From positions 1 through 48,347 of the forward strand of contig CANFXW010000024.1 in the NCBI GenBank assembly GCA_947451145.1: 48,347 bases of DNA, read 5' to 3'. Below the pieces are notes generated by a model that made no database searches, had not been told where the DNA came from, and worked only from the letters and a program-made list of their open reading frames with translations. This DNA comes from Sphingomonadaceae bacterium (GTDB lineage: Bacteria > Pseudomonadota > Alphaproteobacteria > Sphingomonadales > Sphingomonadaceae). Shown here piece by piece: positions 20,156-27,947 of this stretch (position 1 is its first letter; every line of letters starts with the position of its first letter). A program made the translations under genes and the position numbers.

Positions 20156-20329
20156 CTAGATTCCCGCACCACTGCGCATCAGCGAGAAAATCAGGCCGAG
20201 CAGCCCAATGCCAAATGCGGCTGCGCCTGCACCTTGCGAGGTCAGGCGTTTGATGCGGTTCTTCGAGAGGGGAACATAGATAAGTATCGCTAGCCCGCCA
20301 ATCATGGCGAGAATGCTGAGTCTGATCAT
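20156..20329 (-). CDS. Small hydrophobic membrane protein (57 aa)
   Basis: The minus strand encodes a 57-aa protein (MIRLSILAMIGGLAILIYVP...) from ATG at 20329 to TAG at 20156. A GGAG Shine-Dalgarno lies nine bases before the ATG. It shows two hydrophobic helices (about residues 3-19 and 35-51) joined by a basic loop (SKNRIKRL). The clean start signal, two-helix pattern and position in an otherwise empty gap upstream of lon support a real gene. No function can be assigned. Confidence 0.7.
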   Translation of the reverse strand: MIRLSILAMIGGLAILIYVPLSKNRIKRLTSQGAGAAAFGIGLLGLIFSLMRSGAGI

Positions 20330-20444
20330 GGGCTTTACTCCGGTGGGAGCAGCAGTGTGGGCTGGCCTTGGTTTCAGTCAGGCCAAAGTATGTGGGCAAC
20401 ATTCGTGGTTAGCGGGTGGGAGAGGATAAATTGCCTTGTGAAGG

Positions 20445-21128
20445 CTAACCTATCTTGAGCCCCAATTCGGCCAGCAACTGCCCCGCCTGCTCGCGCGAAA
20501 TCGTGGCCCCGCGAAACAGGGCGGCGTCATTCAGGCGGATGCCACCAAGGTCTGCCCCGCGCAGGTCGGCCTGTTCGAAGCGTGCACCGAAGACATTGGC
20601 ATCGCGCAGGCTGCATTGCTCAAAGGCGGTGCCGCGAAAGTCACATTTTTGCAGATCGGCCTGACTGAAATCGAGGCGGTTCAGCGTTTGGTTGCGGAAC
20701 GATTGCAGCGGCAGCTTGGCGCTGATCAACAAGGTTTCCTCAATCACGGCATCCATCAGCCGGGCATCGGTGAAGTCCGCCCCGGTGAGCTTGCAATTGA
20801 CTATTCTGGCCGAGGACAGTTCGGCGCGGCGAAAGGCAGCGTTGTTGAAATCACAGGCGCTGAAGCCTGCTTCGCTGAGGTCTGCTCCGACGAAGAGGGC
20901 AAATGCTCCGCGGCAAGATTTCCAAATGGTCGATTCAAGCCGGGTGCCCTGAAAATTGGCCCGCCGGACACTGCAGCGCTCGAAAGTCCAGCCCGCCAGA
21001 TCAATGCCGGAAAGATCGGCTTCCTCCAGATCGCAGTCGATCAGCTCCTGAGCGCCCGCCAGAGCAGTCACTTCGGCCCGGCCAAGGGTGCGTTCCCGCA
21101 CGGCCTTGTCAGCGAACAGATCGTCCAT
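20445..21128 (-). CDS. Pentapeptide-repeat protein of the Qnr/McbG type
   Basis: The 227-aa product is built largely of A(D/N)LXX-type pentapeptide repeats (about residues 33-200: ADLSG, ANFQG, ADFTD, ADLRG, ADLGG and others). These fold into a right-handed quadrilateral beta-helix that mimics DNA. Qnr and McbG relatives of this size protect DNA gyrase from quinolones or microcin B17, and a short break near the middle, as in Qnr, is visible. It follows ybaB by 21 bp, so it is probably in the dnaX-ybaB operon. Gyrase protection is an inference from fold and length only. Confidence 0.85.
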   Translation of the reverse strand: MDDLFADKAVRERTLGRAEVTALAGAQELIDCDLEEADLSGIDLAGWTFERCSVRRANFQGTRLESTIWKSCRGAFALFVGADLSEAGFSACDFNNAAFRRAELSSARIVNCKLTGADFTDARLMDAVIEETLLISAKLPLQSFRNQTLNRLDFSQADLQKCDFRGTAFEQCSLRDANVFGARFEQADLRGADLGGIRLNDAALFRGATISREQAGQLLAELGLKIG

Positions 21129-21149
21129 TGCGGCGGGCGAAGCCTGGGC

Positions 21150-21491
21150 TCAGCCCATTCCCGGCAGCTTGAACCCGGGCGGCAGCCCCATCGAGCCCTG
21201 AATCCGCTCCATCTCTGCGCCAGAGGCCGCATCGGCCCTTACCCGCGCATCGTTAAACGCCGCGGCGACAAGGTCTTCGAGCATCTGCTTGTCGGCAGGA
21301 ACCATCAGGCTGTCATCAATAGCAACGCCGACCACACGGCCCTTGGCGGTGCAGCGGATCTTGACCAGACCGCCACCGGAAACGCCCTCGACCATGATCT
21401 GTTCGAGCGTGTTCTGGGCTTCGGTCATCTGCTTCTGGATGGTCTCGGCAGCTTGCTGCGCGGCCTTGATCATCTCTTCCATCGACTTCAT
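21150..21491 (-). CDS. YbaB/EbfC family nucleoid-associated protein
   Basis: The 113-aa product matches the YbaB/EbfC family: an N-terminal helix rich in Gln/Met/Glu, the VSGGGLVKIRCTAKGRVVGVAID beta-hairpin core, and a C-terminal helix (DLVAAAFNDAR). These dimers bind DNA with tweezer-like helices. It overlaps dnaX by four bases (ATGA) and is translationally coupled to it. In most bacteria recR follows; here a pentapeptide-repeat gene does instead. Confidence 0.93.
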   Translation of the reverse strand: MKSMEEMIKAAQQAAETIQKQMTEAQNTLEQIMVEGVSGGGLVKIRCTAKGRVVGVAIDDSLMVPADKQMLEDLVAAAFNDARVRADAASGAEMERIQGSMGLPPGFKLPGMG

Positions 21492-23263
21492 GCGTAACGG
21501 CTCCGGTTATTCTGGCCGCCGGAATGGGCAGGCCGTTCTTCTTCAACAAATTCTGCGCCCGGGAACACCGCGAGCGCCGCCGCGACCAGCGGCGAGGCGC
21601 GCGTTGCGGCTTTTTCGGCAGCCTTTACCGCTTCAGACAGTTCGCGAAGGCTGGGCATCGCCTCGCCCTCGGCGCGGCGCACTTCCCAGCGCTCGCCGGT
21701 GGCGCGCAGCAGGCCGTCGCGCACTTCGGCAGTGGGATCGCCGGGATAGCCCTCGGCCACGGCAAAGGTCAGTGACAGTGGTTTCAACTCGATCAGCCGC
21801 AGCCAATCGCGCATGATCTGCGCAATGCGGAGCTGGCCGGACTGATCGACCTTGTCACACAGCGCCGACCAATCGACCGAGACTGGAGCCGGTGCAGCAG
21901 CAGCCTGCGTAGGCGATGATGTAGTGCTGGCGGCAGGCGCGGCGATGGCCGTTTCCTGCAGGACCTTCATCAGGCTGCCCGGATCAGGCAAGTCTGCGGC
22001 GTGCATCACCCGCAGCAGCGCCATCTGCGCCGAAGCCAGCGGATCGGGCGCGGCGCGCACTTCATCATGGCCCTTGAGCAGCAACTGCCACAAGCGGTGG
22101 AGCTGACCGGGATTCAGCCGCTTGGCCCAATCGTCAATCGCCGCACGCTCCTCAGCCGAGATTGCATCGGCCCCGCTCTTGCCCACTTGCGCGACAGTCA
22201 CGCGGTAAACGAGGTCCATCTGCGAACGCATCAGCGAGAGCGGCTCCACCCCCAGCGCGAACTGGGCATCGACCATATCGAGCAGGGTCGCCGAATCGCC
22301 AGCCAGCAGCGCGGCAAGCAATTTGCGCTGCGCCGATTTGTCGGCGAGGCCGAGCATGTCCTGCACCCGCTCGGGCGTGACCCGGCCCTCGCCGCCAAGA
22401 TCGGCATGGGCAATCGCCTGATCGAGGATCGACAAACCATCGCGCACCGACCCTTCGGCAGCGGCAGCAATCATCGAAAGCGCTTCAAGATCAGCCTCTA
22501 CACCTTCGGAATCACAGACTTTCCTGAAGTGATCCGCCAGCATTGGTGCCGGAATGCGGCGCAAGTCGAAACGCTGGCAGCGGGAGAGCACGGTGACCGG
22601 CAATTTATCGACTTCGGTGGTGGCGAAGAGGAACTTCACATGCGCAGGTGGTTCCTCAAGTGTTTTCAACAAAGCATTGAATGCATTACGAGACAGCATG
22701 TGAACTTCGTCGATGATATAGATCTTGTAGCGCGCCGAAACGGCGGAATAGCGCACTGCCTCGATGATCTCGCGCACGTCATCAACACCGGTGTGGCTGG
22801 CGGCGTCCATTTCGATCACGTCGATATGGCGGCCTTCAGCGATAGCGACGCAAGGCTCGCAGACGCCGCAGGGATCGATCGTCGGCCCGCCCTGCCCGTC
22901 CGGCCCCACACAGTTGAGCGCCTTGGCAATGAGCCGCGCGGTAGAAGTCTTTCCCACCCCGCGTACGCCGGTCATCAGGAAGGCATGGGCCAGTCGCTCG
23001 CGCCGGATCGCATTGGCCAAGGTCTGGACCATGGCATCCTGCCCGATCAGCTCGGCAAACGTCTGCGGGCGATACTTGCGCGCCAGGACGCGGTAGGGCT
23101 GGACGGTGTGCGACGGCGCGGCAGCCGGTGGCGGTGGAGGCGCGGCCACTGGTGCAGGATCGCCGAACATCGAATTCTGGCCCGCAGCCTCTAACTCGGC
23201 AGCAGTCGGCGCGGCTTCCGCTTCGGGCTCTTCGCCAAAGATGTCGGGGGAATCATCCATCAA
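21488..23263 (-). CDS. dnaX: DNA polymerase III subunit gamma/tau
   Basis: DnaX is the clamp-loader motor and replisome organiser. The 591-aa product has an unusual acidic and Pro/Ala-rich N-terminal extension (about 1-53). The AAA+ module follows, with Walker A GVRGVGKTS (Lys105), a zinc-binding Cys cluster (DPCGVCEPC), the DEVHMLS Walker B and the SRC motif (SRCQRFDLRR). The C-terminal tau domain follows a proline/alanine linker. I see no A-rich slippery sequence like that of E. coli dnaX. The SRP RNA gene lies just upstream, a frequent neighbour. Confidence 0.96.
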   Translation of the reverse strand: MMDDSPDIFGEEPEAEAAPTAAELEAAGQNSMFGDPAPVAAPPPPPAAAPSHTVQPYRVLARKYRPQTFAELIGQDAMVQTLANAIRRERLAHAFLMTGVRGVGKTSTARLIAKALNCVGPDGQGGPTIDPCGVCEPCVAIAEGRHIDVIEMDAASHTGVDDVREIIEAVRYSAVSARYKIYIIDEVHMLSRNAFNALLKTLEEPPAHVKFLFATTEVDKLPVTVLSRCQRFDLRRIPAPMLADHFRKVCDSEGVEADLEALSMIAAAAEGSVRDGLSILDQAIAHADLGGEGRVTPERVQDMLGLADKSAQRKLLAALLAGDSATLLDMVDAQFALGVEPLSLMRSQMDLVYRVTVAQVGKSGADAISAEERAAIDDWAKRLNPGQLHRLWQLLLKGHDEVRAAPDPLASAQMALLRVMHAADLPDPGSLMKVLQETAIAAPAASTTSSPTQAAAAPAPVSVDWSALCDKVDQSGQLRIAQIMRDWLRLIELKPLSLTFAVAEGYPGDPTAEVRDGLLRATGERWEVRRAEGEAMPSLRELSEAVKAAEKAATRASPLVAAALAVFPGAEFVEEERPAHSGGQNNRSRYA

Positions 23264-23360
23264 GAGATGATTAGGCGCTCAACGCCGGTTTGTCAGCATC
23301 AGCCTGTGGAGAGAAAACACAACACTCGGGCTGGTGCCGTATCCGCCGTGAGGCGGACAA

Positions 23361-23450
23361 AGGAGCCGGCCGACCCGCCGCAACCCGTTGTGGCTGCTTC
23401 CTTCCGGACCTGACCAGGTTGGCGGACGCAAGCGTCCGACCGACTCCCGG
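23361..23450 (-). ncRNA. ffs: Signal recognition particle RNA (4.5S, small bacterial type)
   Basis: The minus strand contains the universal SRP domain IV core at about 23392-23415 (GGTCAGGTCCGGAAGGAAGCAGCC type: asymmetric loop plus GGAA tetraloop). It is flanked by complementary arms closing with GGGAGTCGG near 23448 and CCGGCTCC near 23362. It pairs with Ffh for co-translational targeting. Ends are estimated from pairing and the promoter spacing. It lies about 100 bp upstream of dnaX. Confidence 0.95.
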
Positions 23451-23455
23451 CGGCG

Positions 23456-23484
23456 CATATGGCGGGGGATGGGAGATTTGGCAA
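23456..23484 (-). promoter_or_regulatory. Promoter of the SRP RNA gene
   Basis: On the minus strand TTGCCA (23479-23484) and CATATG (23456-23461) are spaced 17 bp apart, and the expected start falls on the GGGAGTC that begins the SRP RNA. Confidence 0.6.
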
Positions 23485-23496
23485 GAGTGCGATGGT

Positions 23497-23570
23497 CGTC
23501 CCGGGCTTGATCCGGCACCGGCGGCCACGAAGCGCAAGGTTGCCAGCGGTCCCGGATCAAGCCCGGGACG
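23497..23570. repeat. Dispersed palindromic repeat with 19-bp perfect arms
   Basis: CGTCCCGGGCTTGATCCGG at 23497-23515 is inverted exactly at 23552-23570, 36 bp apart. It lies between the SRP RNA promoter and the complex I subunit gene, ending five bases before that gene's stop codon. It resembles the CCCGGGCTTGATCCGGG-type palindromes abundant in alphaproteobacteria. Confidence 0.8.
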
Positions 23571-23574
23571 GCGC

Positions 23575-23853
23575 CTAGCGAAAATTATCCGCGTAGGTCT
23601 GCAGCTTCAGGCGGCGCGGCGGAGTGGCGTGGACCACGGCAGCGATTCCGTGCTTGTCGGCATAGGCCTGCGCTTCTGCCTGTGAAGCAAACTTGAGCGT
23701 TACCTGCGCCTGCGTATCGCCGGAACCCGCCCAACCCATCAGCGGATCGGCGCGCTTGGCTTCGGCCGGATCGAAATCGAGCAGCCATTGATCGGTCAGC
23801 GCCTTGCCTGACTGCATGGCGTTTTTCGGGCGTTGATAGATGCGTGCGGACAT
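23575..23853 (-). CDS. ETC complex I subunit, NDUFS4-like (Pfam ETC_C1_NDUFA4 family)
   Basis: The 92-aa product from the ATG at 23853 matches the small NDUFS4/AQDQ-type accessory subunit of respiratory complex I found in alphaproteobacteria and mitochondria. The typical features are the start MSARIYQRPKNAMQSG, the W.L.F.P...R..DPLMGW core and the FAS..EA.AYA..HGI.Y-like segment. It has no signal peptide and should sit on the peripheral arm facing the cytoplasm. The longer open frame upstream overlaps hrpB and is less likely. It is separated from the nuo operon, as is usual. Confidence 0.85.
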   Translation of the reverse strand: MSARIYQRPKNAMQSGKALTDQWLLDFDPAEAKRADPLMGWAGSGDTQAQVTLKFASQAEAQAYADKHGIAAVVHATPPRRLKLQTYADNFR

Positions 23854-23885
23854 GGATTTTGCAGTGCGTCGAATCGCGCCGAGAA

Positions 23886-26378
23886 TCAAGTCCGGTTGAA
23901 CGCGTTCTTCGTCTTCAGGCTCGGCGCCTCGTTCCACGGTTCGTCCGGCCAGCGGTGCTTGGGGTAGCGGCCTTTCATGTCCTTCACCACATCGCGCCAC
24001 GATCCGCGCCAGAAACCCGGCAGATCGCGCGTGGTCTGGATCGGCTTGCCGCCGGGCGAGGTCAGCTTGAGCAGCAGCGGCTGCGCGGGCTGACCATAGG
24101 TGGGGTGCCGGTCAAGCCCGAACAGCGCCTGCACCCGCAGCTCGACACTCGGGCCACCGGGATCGGCATAGTCGATGGCGTGGCTGGTCCCGGCGGGGCT
24201 GGTAAACTGCGGCGGGGCAAGCCGGTCGAGCGTCTGGCGCTCGGCATAATCGAGCCGGTTCAGCAGGGCATTATGCAGCGCGCCTTTGTCCAGCGCATCG
24301 AGCCGCCGTCCGAGCAGAGGCAGCAGCCAGTCGGCCACGTCGGAGCGCAGGACTTCGTCTGAAAGAGCCGCAAGCCCGGCATGGGCCGCGCGGGTGAGCA
24401 GGGCTTGGCTGGCATCGGAAAGCGGCAACAGGCCCAGCCCCTCCTCCGCCACCTTGGCGGCGAGGAATTCGGCGATAGCCTTGGTATCGGGCGCGGTGTC
24501 CGGCCCGGTCGCCAGCACGATCGCGCCCATCCGCTGTTCGAGCAGAGCCTCCACACGGCGTTCGGATGCGATCCATTTCAGCGTGGTGCGCCGCGCGATC
24601 CGGTGACCCAGCCAGCGCTGCACCTCTGCTTCGGTGAGCGCGATAGCCGCCGTGATGCGAGCGCCCTTGGCCTCGCCCTGCGCCTCACCCACGGCCAGCC
24701 ATTCCGCACGAATCAACGAGCTTGTGGGATCGAGCCGCAGCCCTCTGCCCCCGGCGGTCAGCCACTGCTCGCCGGAGGGATCTCGGCGGCGGGCGAGCAT
24801 GTCGGGAAAACCTTGGGCAAGGAGCGCGCCGAGAGGGGGAGTCAGTCCAAGGGCTTCGACAGGCTCAGCCTGAGCGGGTATTGGTTTTGAATTCGGCAAT
24901 AACGCCCGCTCAGCCTGAGCTTGTCGAAGGCCGCGCGCCCAACCACCCGCCAGTTTCCGCGATGCCTCTGCCCGCGCCGAGCGGTCACCGCGCCAGCGGT
25001 CCAGCCGCAGGGCGAGGTCTTCGCCGCGCCCGCCAAGACCACGCTCCTGCAGCAGCAGGGCAAGTTGGGCCGCTTCCTCTTCTGCGCCTGTCTGCGCCGC
25101 GCTGATCAGCATGTGCGCGAGGCGCGGTTCAAGCGGCAGCGCGGCCATGGCGCGGCCGTGCGGGGTGATCCGCCCTTCCCCGTCGAGCGCGCCAAGCTCG
25201 GCTAGCAGAGCCCGCGCTGCTGCCATGGCTGGCGCAGGCGGAGCGTCGATCCACGCCATCCCACCAACATCGCCCGCGCCCCATTGTGCGAGGGTCAGAG
25301 CCAGCGGCGCAAGGTCAGACACCAGCATTTCCGGCGGATCAAACGGCGCGCGACCTGCATGCGAGGCCTCTTCCCACAAGCGGTAGGCCACCCCCGGCCC
25401 CTGCCGCGCTGCACGGCCCGCGCGCTGCGCTGCAGCCGCCTGACTGGCACGATGGGTGACGAGCCGGGTCACACCCGCCGCCTTGTCAAACTCCGCCCGC
25501 CGCGACAGGCCGGCATCGACCACCACCGAAACGCCTTCCAGCGTTAGTGAAGTCTCAGCGATGGCAGTAGCCAGCACGATCCGGCGGCGGCCTTCGGCAT
25601 CGCGGCGAATGGCAGCGCGCTGGGCGGCGGGTTCGCATTGGCCGTGGAGCGGCAGGACAAGGGCATCGGGCAGGCGCTCGGCCAGCCGCTCGCGGGTCCG
25701 CTCGATCTCGCCGACGCCGGGCAGGAAGGCGAGAATATCGCCGGTCTGCTCGCGCCATGCCGTCAGCACGGCCGAGGCCATGGCGTCATCGATCCTGAGT
25801 TCAGGGCGGGCCCCCAGCCAACGGATCGCCAGCGGGTGCGCCTTGCCCTCGCTCTCGACCACCGGAGCGTCGCCCAACAGCGCGGCAAAGCGCGCGCCGT
25901 CGATGGTGGCGGACATCACCATAAGCCGCAGATCATCGCGCAGAACTTGCGCCGTCTCCACCGCCAGCGCGAGGCCGAGGTCGGAATCGAGGTGGCGTTC
26001 GTGTGCTTCGTCGAACAGCACGGCGGAGATGCCCGACAGCTCGGGGTCTTTGAGGATGGAGGAGACGAAGATCGCCTCAGTCATCACCAGAATGCGGGTC
26101 TTGCCAGAGCGTTTGCTGTCCAAGCGGGTGAGATAACCGACGGTTTCGCCAGCCTTCTCGCCCAGCTGCTCAGCCATCCGCTCGGCCGCAGCGCGCGCGG
26201 CGACGCGGCGGGGGGATAGGACGACGACCGTGCCCTTGCACCAGCTTTCGGCCAGCAGCGCCGGAGCAACCGCCGTTGTCTTGCCCGCTCCCGGCGGAGC
26301 GATCAGCACAGCCCCCTGCCCCTCGCGCAGCGCGGAGAGCAGGTCTGGCAGGACAGAATGGATCGGGAGTTGGCTCAC
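23886..26378 (-). CDS. hrpB: ATP-dependent RNA helicase HrpB
   Basis: HrpB is a DExH-box helicase of unclear cellular role. The 830-aa product has Walker A APPGAGKTT (Lys33), the DEAH box in LFDEAHERHLDSDLG, the SAT motif and the QRAGRAARQGPG motif VI. The HA2/OB region and the HrpB-specific C-terminal domain follow. The start is a GTG with a poor Shine-Dalgarno. Residues about 484-508 (DNA 24854-24929) are encoded by a palindromic repeat that splices some 25-30 residues between two conserved blocks without breaking the frame. Confidence 0.95.
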   Translation of the reverse strand: MSQLPIHSVLPDLLSALREGQGAVLIAPPGAGKTTAVAPALLAESWCKGTVVVLSPRRVAARAAAERMAEQLGEKAGETVGYLTRLDSKRSGKTRILVMTEAIFVSSILKDPELSGISAVLFDEAHERHLDSDLGLALAVETAQVLRDDLRLMVMSATIDGARFAALLGDAPVVESEGKAHPLAIRWLGARPELRIDDAMASAVLTAWREQTGDILAFLPGVGEIERTRERLAERLPDALVLPLHGQCEPAAQRAAIRRDAEGRRRIVLATAIAETSLTLEGVSVVVDAGLSRRAEFDKAAGVTRLVTHRASQAAAAQRAGRAARQGPGVAYRLWEEASHAGRAPFDPPEMLVSDLAPLALTLAQWGAGDVGGMAWIDAPPAPAMAAARALLAELGALDGEGRITPHGRAMAALPLEPRLAHMLISAAQTGAEEEAAQLALLLQERGLGGRGEDLALRLDRWRGDRSARAEASRKLAGGWARGLRQAQAERALLPNSKPIPAQAEPVEALGLTPPLGALLAQGFPDMLARRRDPSGEQWLTAGGRGLRLDPTSSLIRAEWLAVGEAQGEAKGARITAAIALTEAEVQRWLGHRIARRTTLKWIASERRVEALLEQRMGAIVLATGPDTAPDTKAIAEFLAAKVAEEGLGLLPLSDASQALLTRAAHAGLAALSDEVLRSDVADWLLPLLGRRLDALDKGALHNALLNRLDYAERQTLDRLAPPQFTSPAGTSHAIDYADPGGPSVELRVQALFGLDRHPTYGQPAQPLLLKLTSPGGKPIQTTRDLPGFWRGSWRDVVKDMKGRYPKHRWPDEPWNEAPSLKTKNAFNRT
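24854..24929. repeat. Palindromic repeat inserted in frame within hrpB
   Basis: The arms 24854-24878 and 24905-24929 (25 bp each, core TTCGACAGGCTCAGCCTGAG) are inverted copies with two mismatches around a 26-bp centre. The translation across it (RQAQAERALL...AQAEPVEALG) is unlike the rest of HrpB. The same core is familiar as a repeat scattered between genes in sphingomonads. Confidence 0.85.
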
Positions 26379-26492
26379 TCCGGCGCGATTATCCGAACCG
26401 GGCAGGATTGGCTACAAGCACCAGCGGGCCAGATGCACGATCGGGGCCAGAGGACAGTCAGGCCGCGCTGAAGACCAATTCGCGCGACCTGA

Positions 26493-26506
26493 CTGCGTTA
26501 ACGCAG
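26493..26506. other. 14-bp perfect palindrome in the hrpB-sciP gap
   Basis: CTGCGTTAACGCAG at 26493-26506 is fully symmetric and lies in the 282-bp gap upstream of hrpB and downstream of sciP. It could be an operator for hrpB or a weak transcription end for sciP. The rest of the gap shows nothing I can name. Confidence 0.35.
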
Positions 26507-26660
26507 AATATTCTTTGCCCCCACTGCGCCGTGGATCAGGCTGCGTCGGGTAATTCGCAGTTCTCCCGATCCGGTTCTTCGTTATCGCATCGCCGCTTCT
26601 GCTGCTTGCTTGAGCATAGAAATGGCTACCCACTCAGGTCTGGATCACAACGTCTTGGAA

Positions 26661-26975
26661 TCAGTGGATCACTTCCGACGGCTCGCCGCTGCGACGGTGG
26701 GTATCGCGATCATGCTGCAACCATTTGATGCGGAGGCCTGGAACGCCATCGCGCTCCAGCTTGCGCTGCCAACCGCAGAATTCTTCGAGCGAGAGACCAT
26801 AACGCTCGAGAGCATCATCAATCGTCATAACACCGTTCTCAACGGCCTTGACGACCTCGGCCTTGCGGCTGGCTATCCAACGCGTGGTATTTGCCGGCGG
26901 CAATCTATCTGGGCTGGGAATGAGGTGTGGCTTACCCACGATGTGGGTGGGACGGGAGTTGGTTTGTTCGATCAT
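26661..26975 (-). CDS. sciP: SciP-like CtrA inhibitor (DUF1153)
   Basis: SciP is a small helix-turn-helix protein that in Caulobacter binds CtrA, or CtrA target DNA, and blocks CtrA-activated genes early in the cell cycle. The 104-aa product carries the family core NTTRWIASRKAEVVKAVENG followed by a RYGLSLEEFCGWQ helix. The C-terminal tail is charged and less conserved. The promoter region holds a CtrA-like site (27040-27054) and one GANTC site (26995-26999). It stands alone between hrpB and the TonB-like gene. Confidence 0.9.
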   Translation of the reverse strand: MIEQTNSRPTHIVGKPHLIPSPDRLPPANTTRWIASRKAEVVKAVENGVMTIDDALERYGLSLEEFCGWQRKLERDGVPGLRIKWLQHDRDTHRRSGEPSEVIH

Positions 26976-27039
26976 TTGCTCGGACTTTCGACTAGAGTCT
27001 GTGGGTCCCCCTGAGCAATTCCGGTTGTCGGGCCTCGTG

Positions 27040-27054
27040 GTAAAGATGTTCTAA
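27040..27054 (-). promoter_or_regulatory. Possible CtrA-binding site upstream of sciP
   Basis: On the minus strand TTAG-AACATCT-TTAC matches the TTAA-N7-TTAA CtrA consensus at six of eight positions and lies about 65 bp before the sciP start. One imperfect site by itself is weak evidence; it is listed because CtrA control of sciP is known in Caulobacter. Confidence 0.3.
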
Positions 27055-27150
27055 ACTATGTCCTCGGCCCGGCGCGCATAGTGAACCGGTTTCGGCGAGT
27101 TGCCGCTGCGGGGCGACGGAGCGTGGCGGTGCCAAATCGGCGGGCCAATG

Positions 27151-27918
27151 TCATCGCGCCTCGCCGCGTACGAAGTCAAAATGTATCCGCACCCAGGCAC
27201 CGACTTGCGCCTTGCCATCAATGCGCGGCGGAATGACGCGGAACTGCCATGCGGCCTGCCTGAGAGACCGGGCAAGCCCCGATCCGGGCGGGGATTCGCC
27301 GAGCGACTGGCAATTGTCGACGTGATAGTTTTCGATCGTCCGGCAGGCGATTTCGGCCCATTTCGCCCCGGCACTCTGCTCGGTCATGTAACCGGAAAGC
27401 TCGGCGCTGGTCGGTTCGCGATACCACTCAGCCTTGTACAGCGTCTGCCCCTGCGGCCCCTCGCCCGGGCCATAGGTCGCCGATGAATTGCCGCGCGAAT
27501 TGCCCGAACCGCCCTTGCCCAGCTTGGCCAGATCAAAGGAGGCCAGGTCATTGTTCGCCGCTGGCACCGGGGCAGCAGGGGGCGCTGTCGGGTTCGGGAT
27601 CACCAGCTTAGGCGGGACCATTGGCGGGAGATTGGGGTTTGTCTCCAGCGGTTTGACCGGCGTGGGTTTCTGCTTTGCCTTTTGCTCGCCTTTTGATGAC
27701 GAACCGGCGGCGGGCATGGTGATCGACGTCAGTCGCTCGACAAGCTTGTCCGGCCTCAGGTTAACCCAGCCCATGCTGATGATCACCAGCGCGAACAGCG
27801 CCAGCATGGCGAAGGAAAGGATGGCCGCCACGGCTCTGTCGCGCGGGGTCGATTGACCGCGATAGGCTCTTGAGGGGAAGGCAGGCTCGGGCAACACCGC
27901 TGCGCGGTTAGAGGCCAA
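27151..27918 (-). CDS. TonB-like membrane-anchored protein
   Basis: The 255-aa product has a short cytoplasmic N-terminus, one membrane helix (about residues 29-51), a Pro/Lys-rich periplasmic spacer (about 75-120), a Gly/Ser/Asn stretch, and a C-terminal domain. That domain ends in WQFRVIPPRIDGKAQVGAWVRI, recalling the TonB C-terminal fold. TonB transmits proton-motive energy to outer-membrane receptors. No exbB or exbD is nearby, so it may be an orphan paralogue. The frame opens with TTG at 27918; a GTG at 27897 is an alternative start. Confidence 0.7.
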   Translation of the reverse strand: MASNRAAVLPEPAFPSRAYRGQSTPRDRAVAAILSFAMLALFALVIISMGWVNLRPDKLVERLTSITMPAAGSSSKGEQKAKQKPTPVKPLETNPNLPPMVPPKLVIPNPTAPPAAPVPAANNDLASFDLAKLGKGGSGNSRGNSSATYGPGEGPQGQTLYKAEWYREPTSAELSGYMTEQSAGAKWAEIACRTIENYHVDNCQSLGESPPGSGLARSLRQAAWQFRVIPPRIDGKAQVGAWVRIHFDFVRGEAR

Positions 27919-27947
27919 TCACTGCACAAGCAATGAATGGAATTGTC

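Noticed and set aside
21488..23263. Programmed frameshift making a short gamma form of DnaX
   Set aside because: No A-rich slippery run with a downstream hairpin was seen in the gene, so there is no support for an E. coli-like frameshift.
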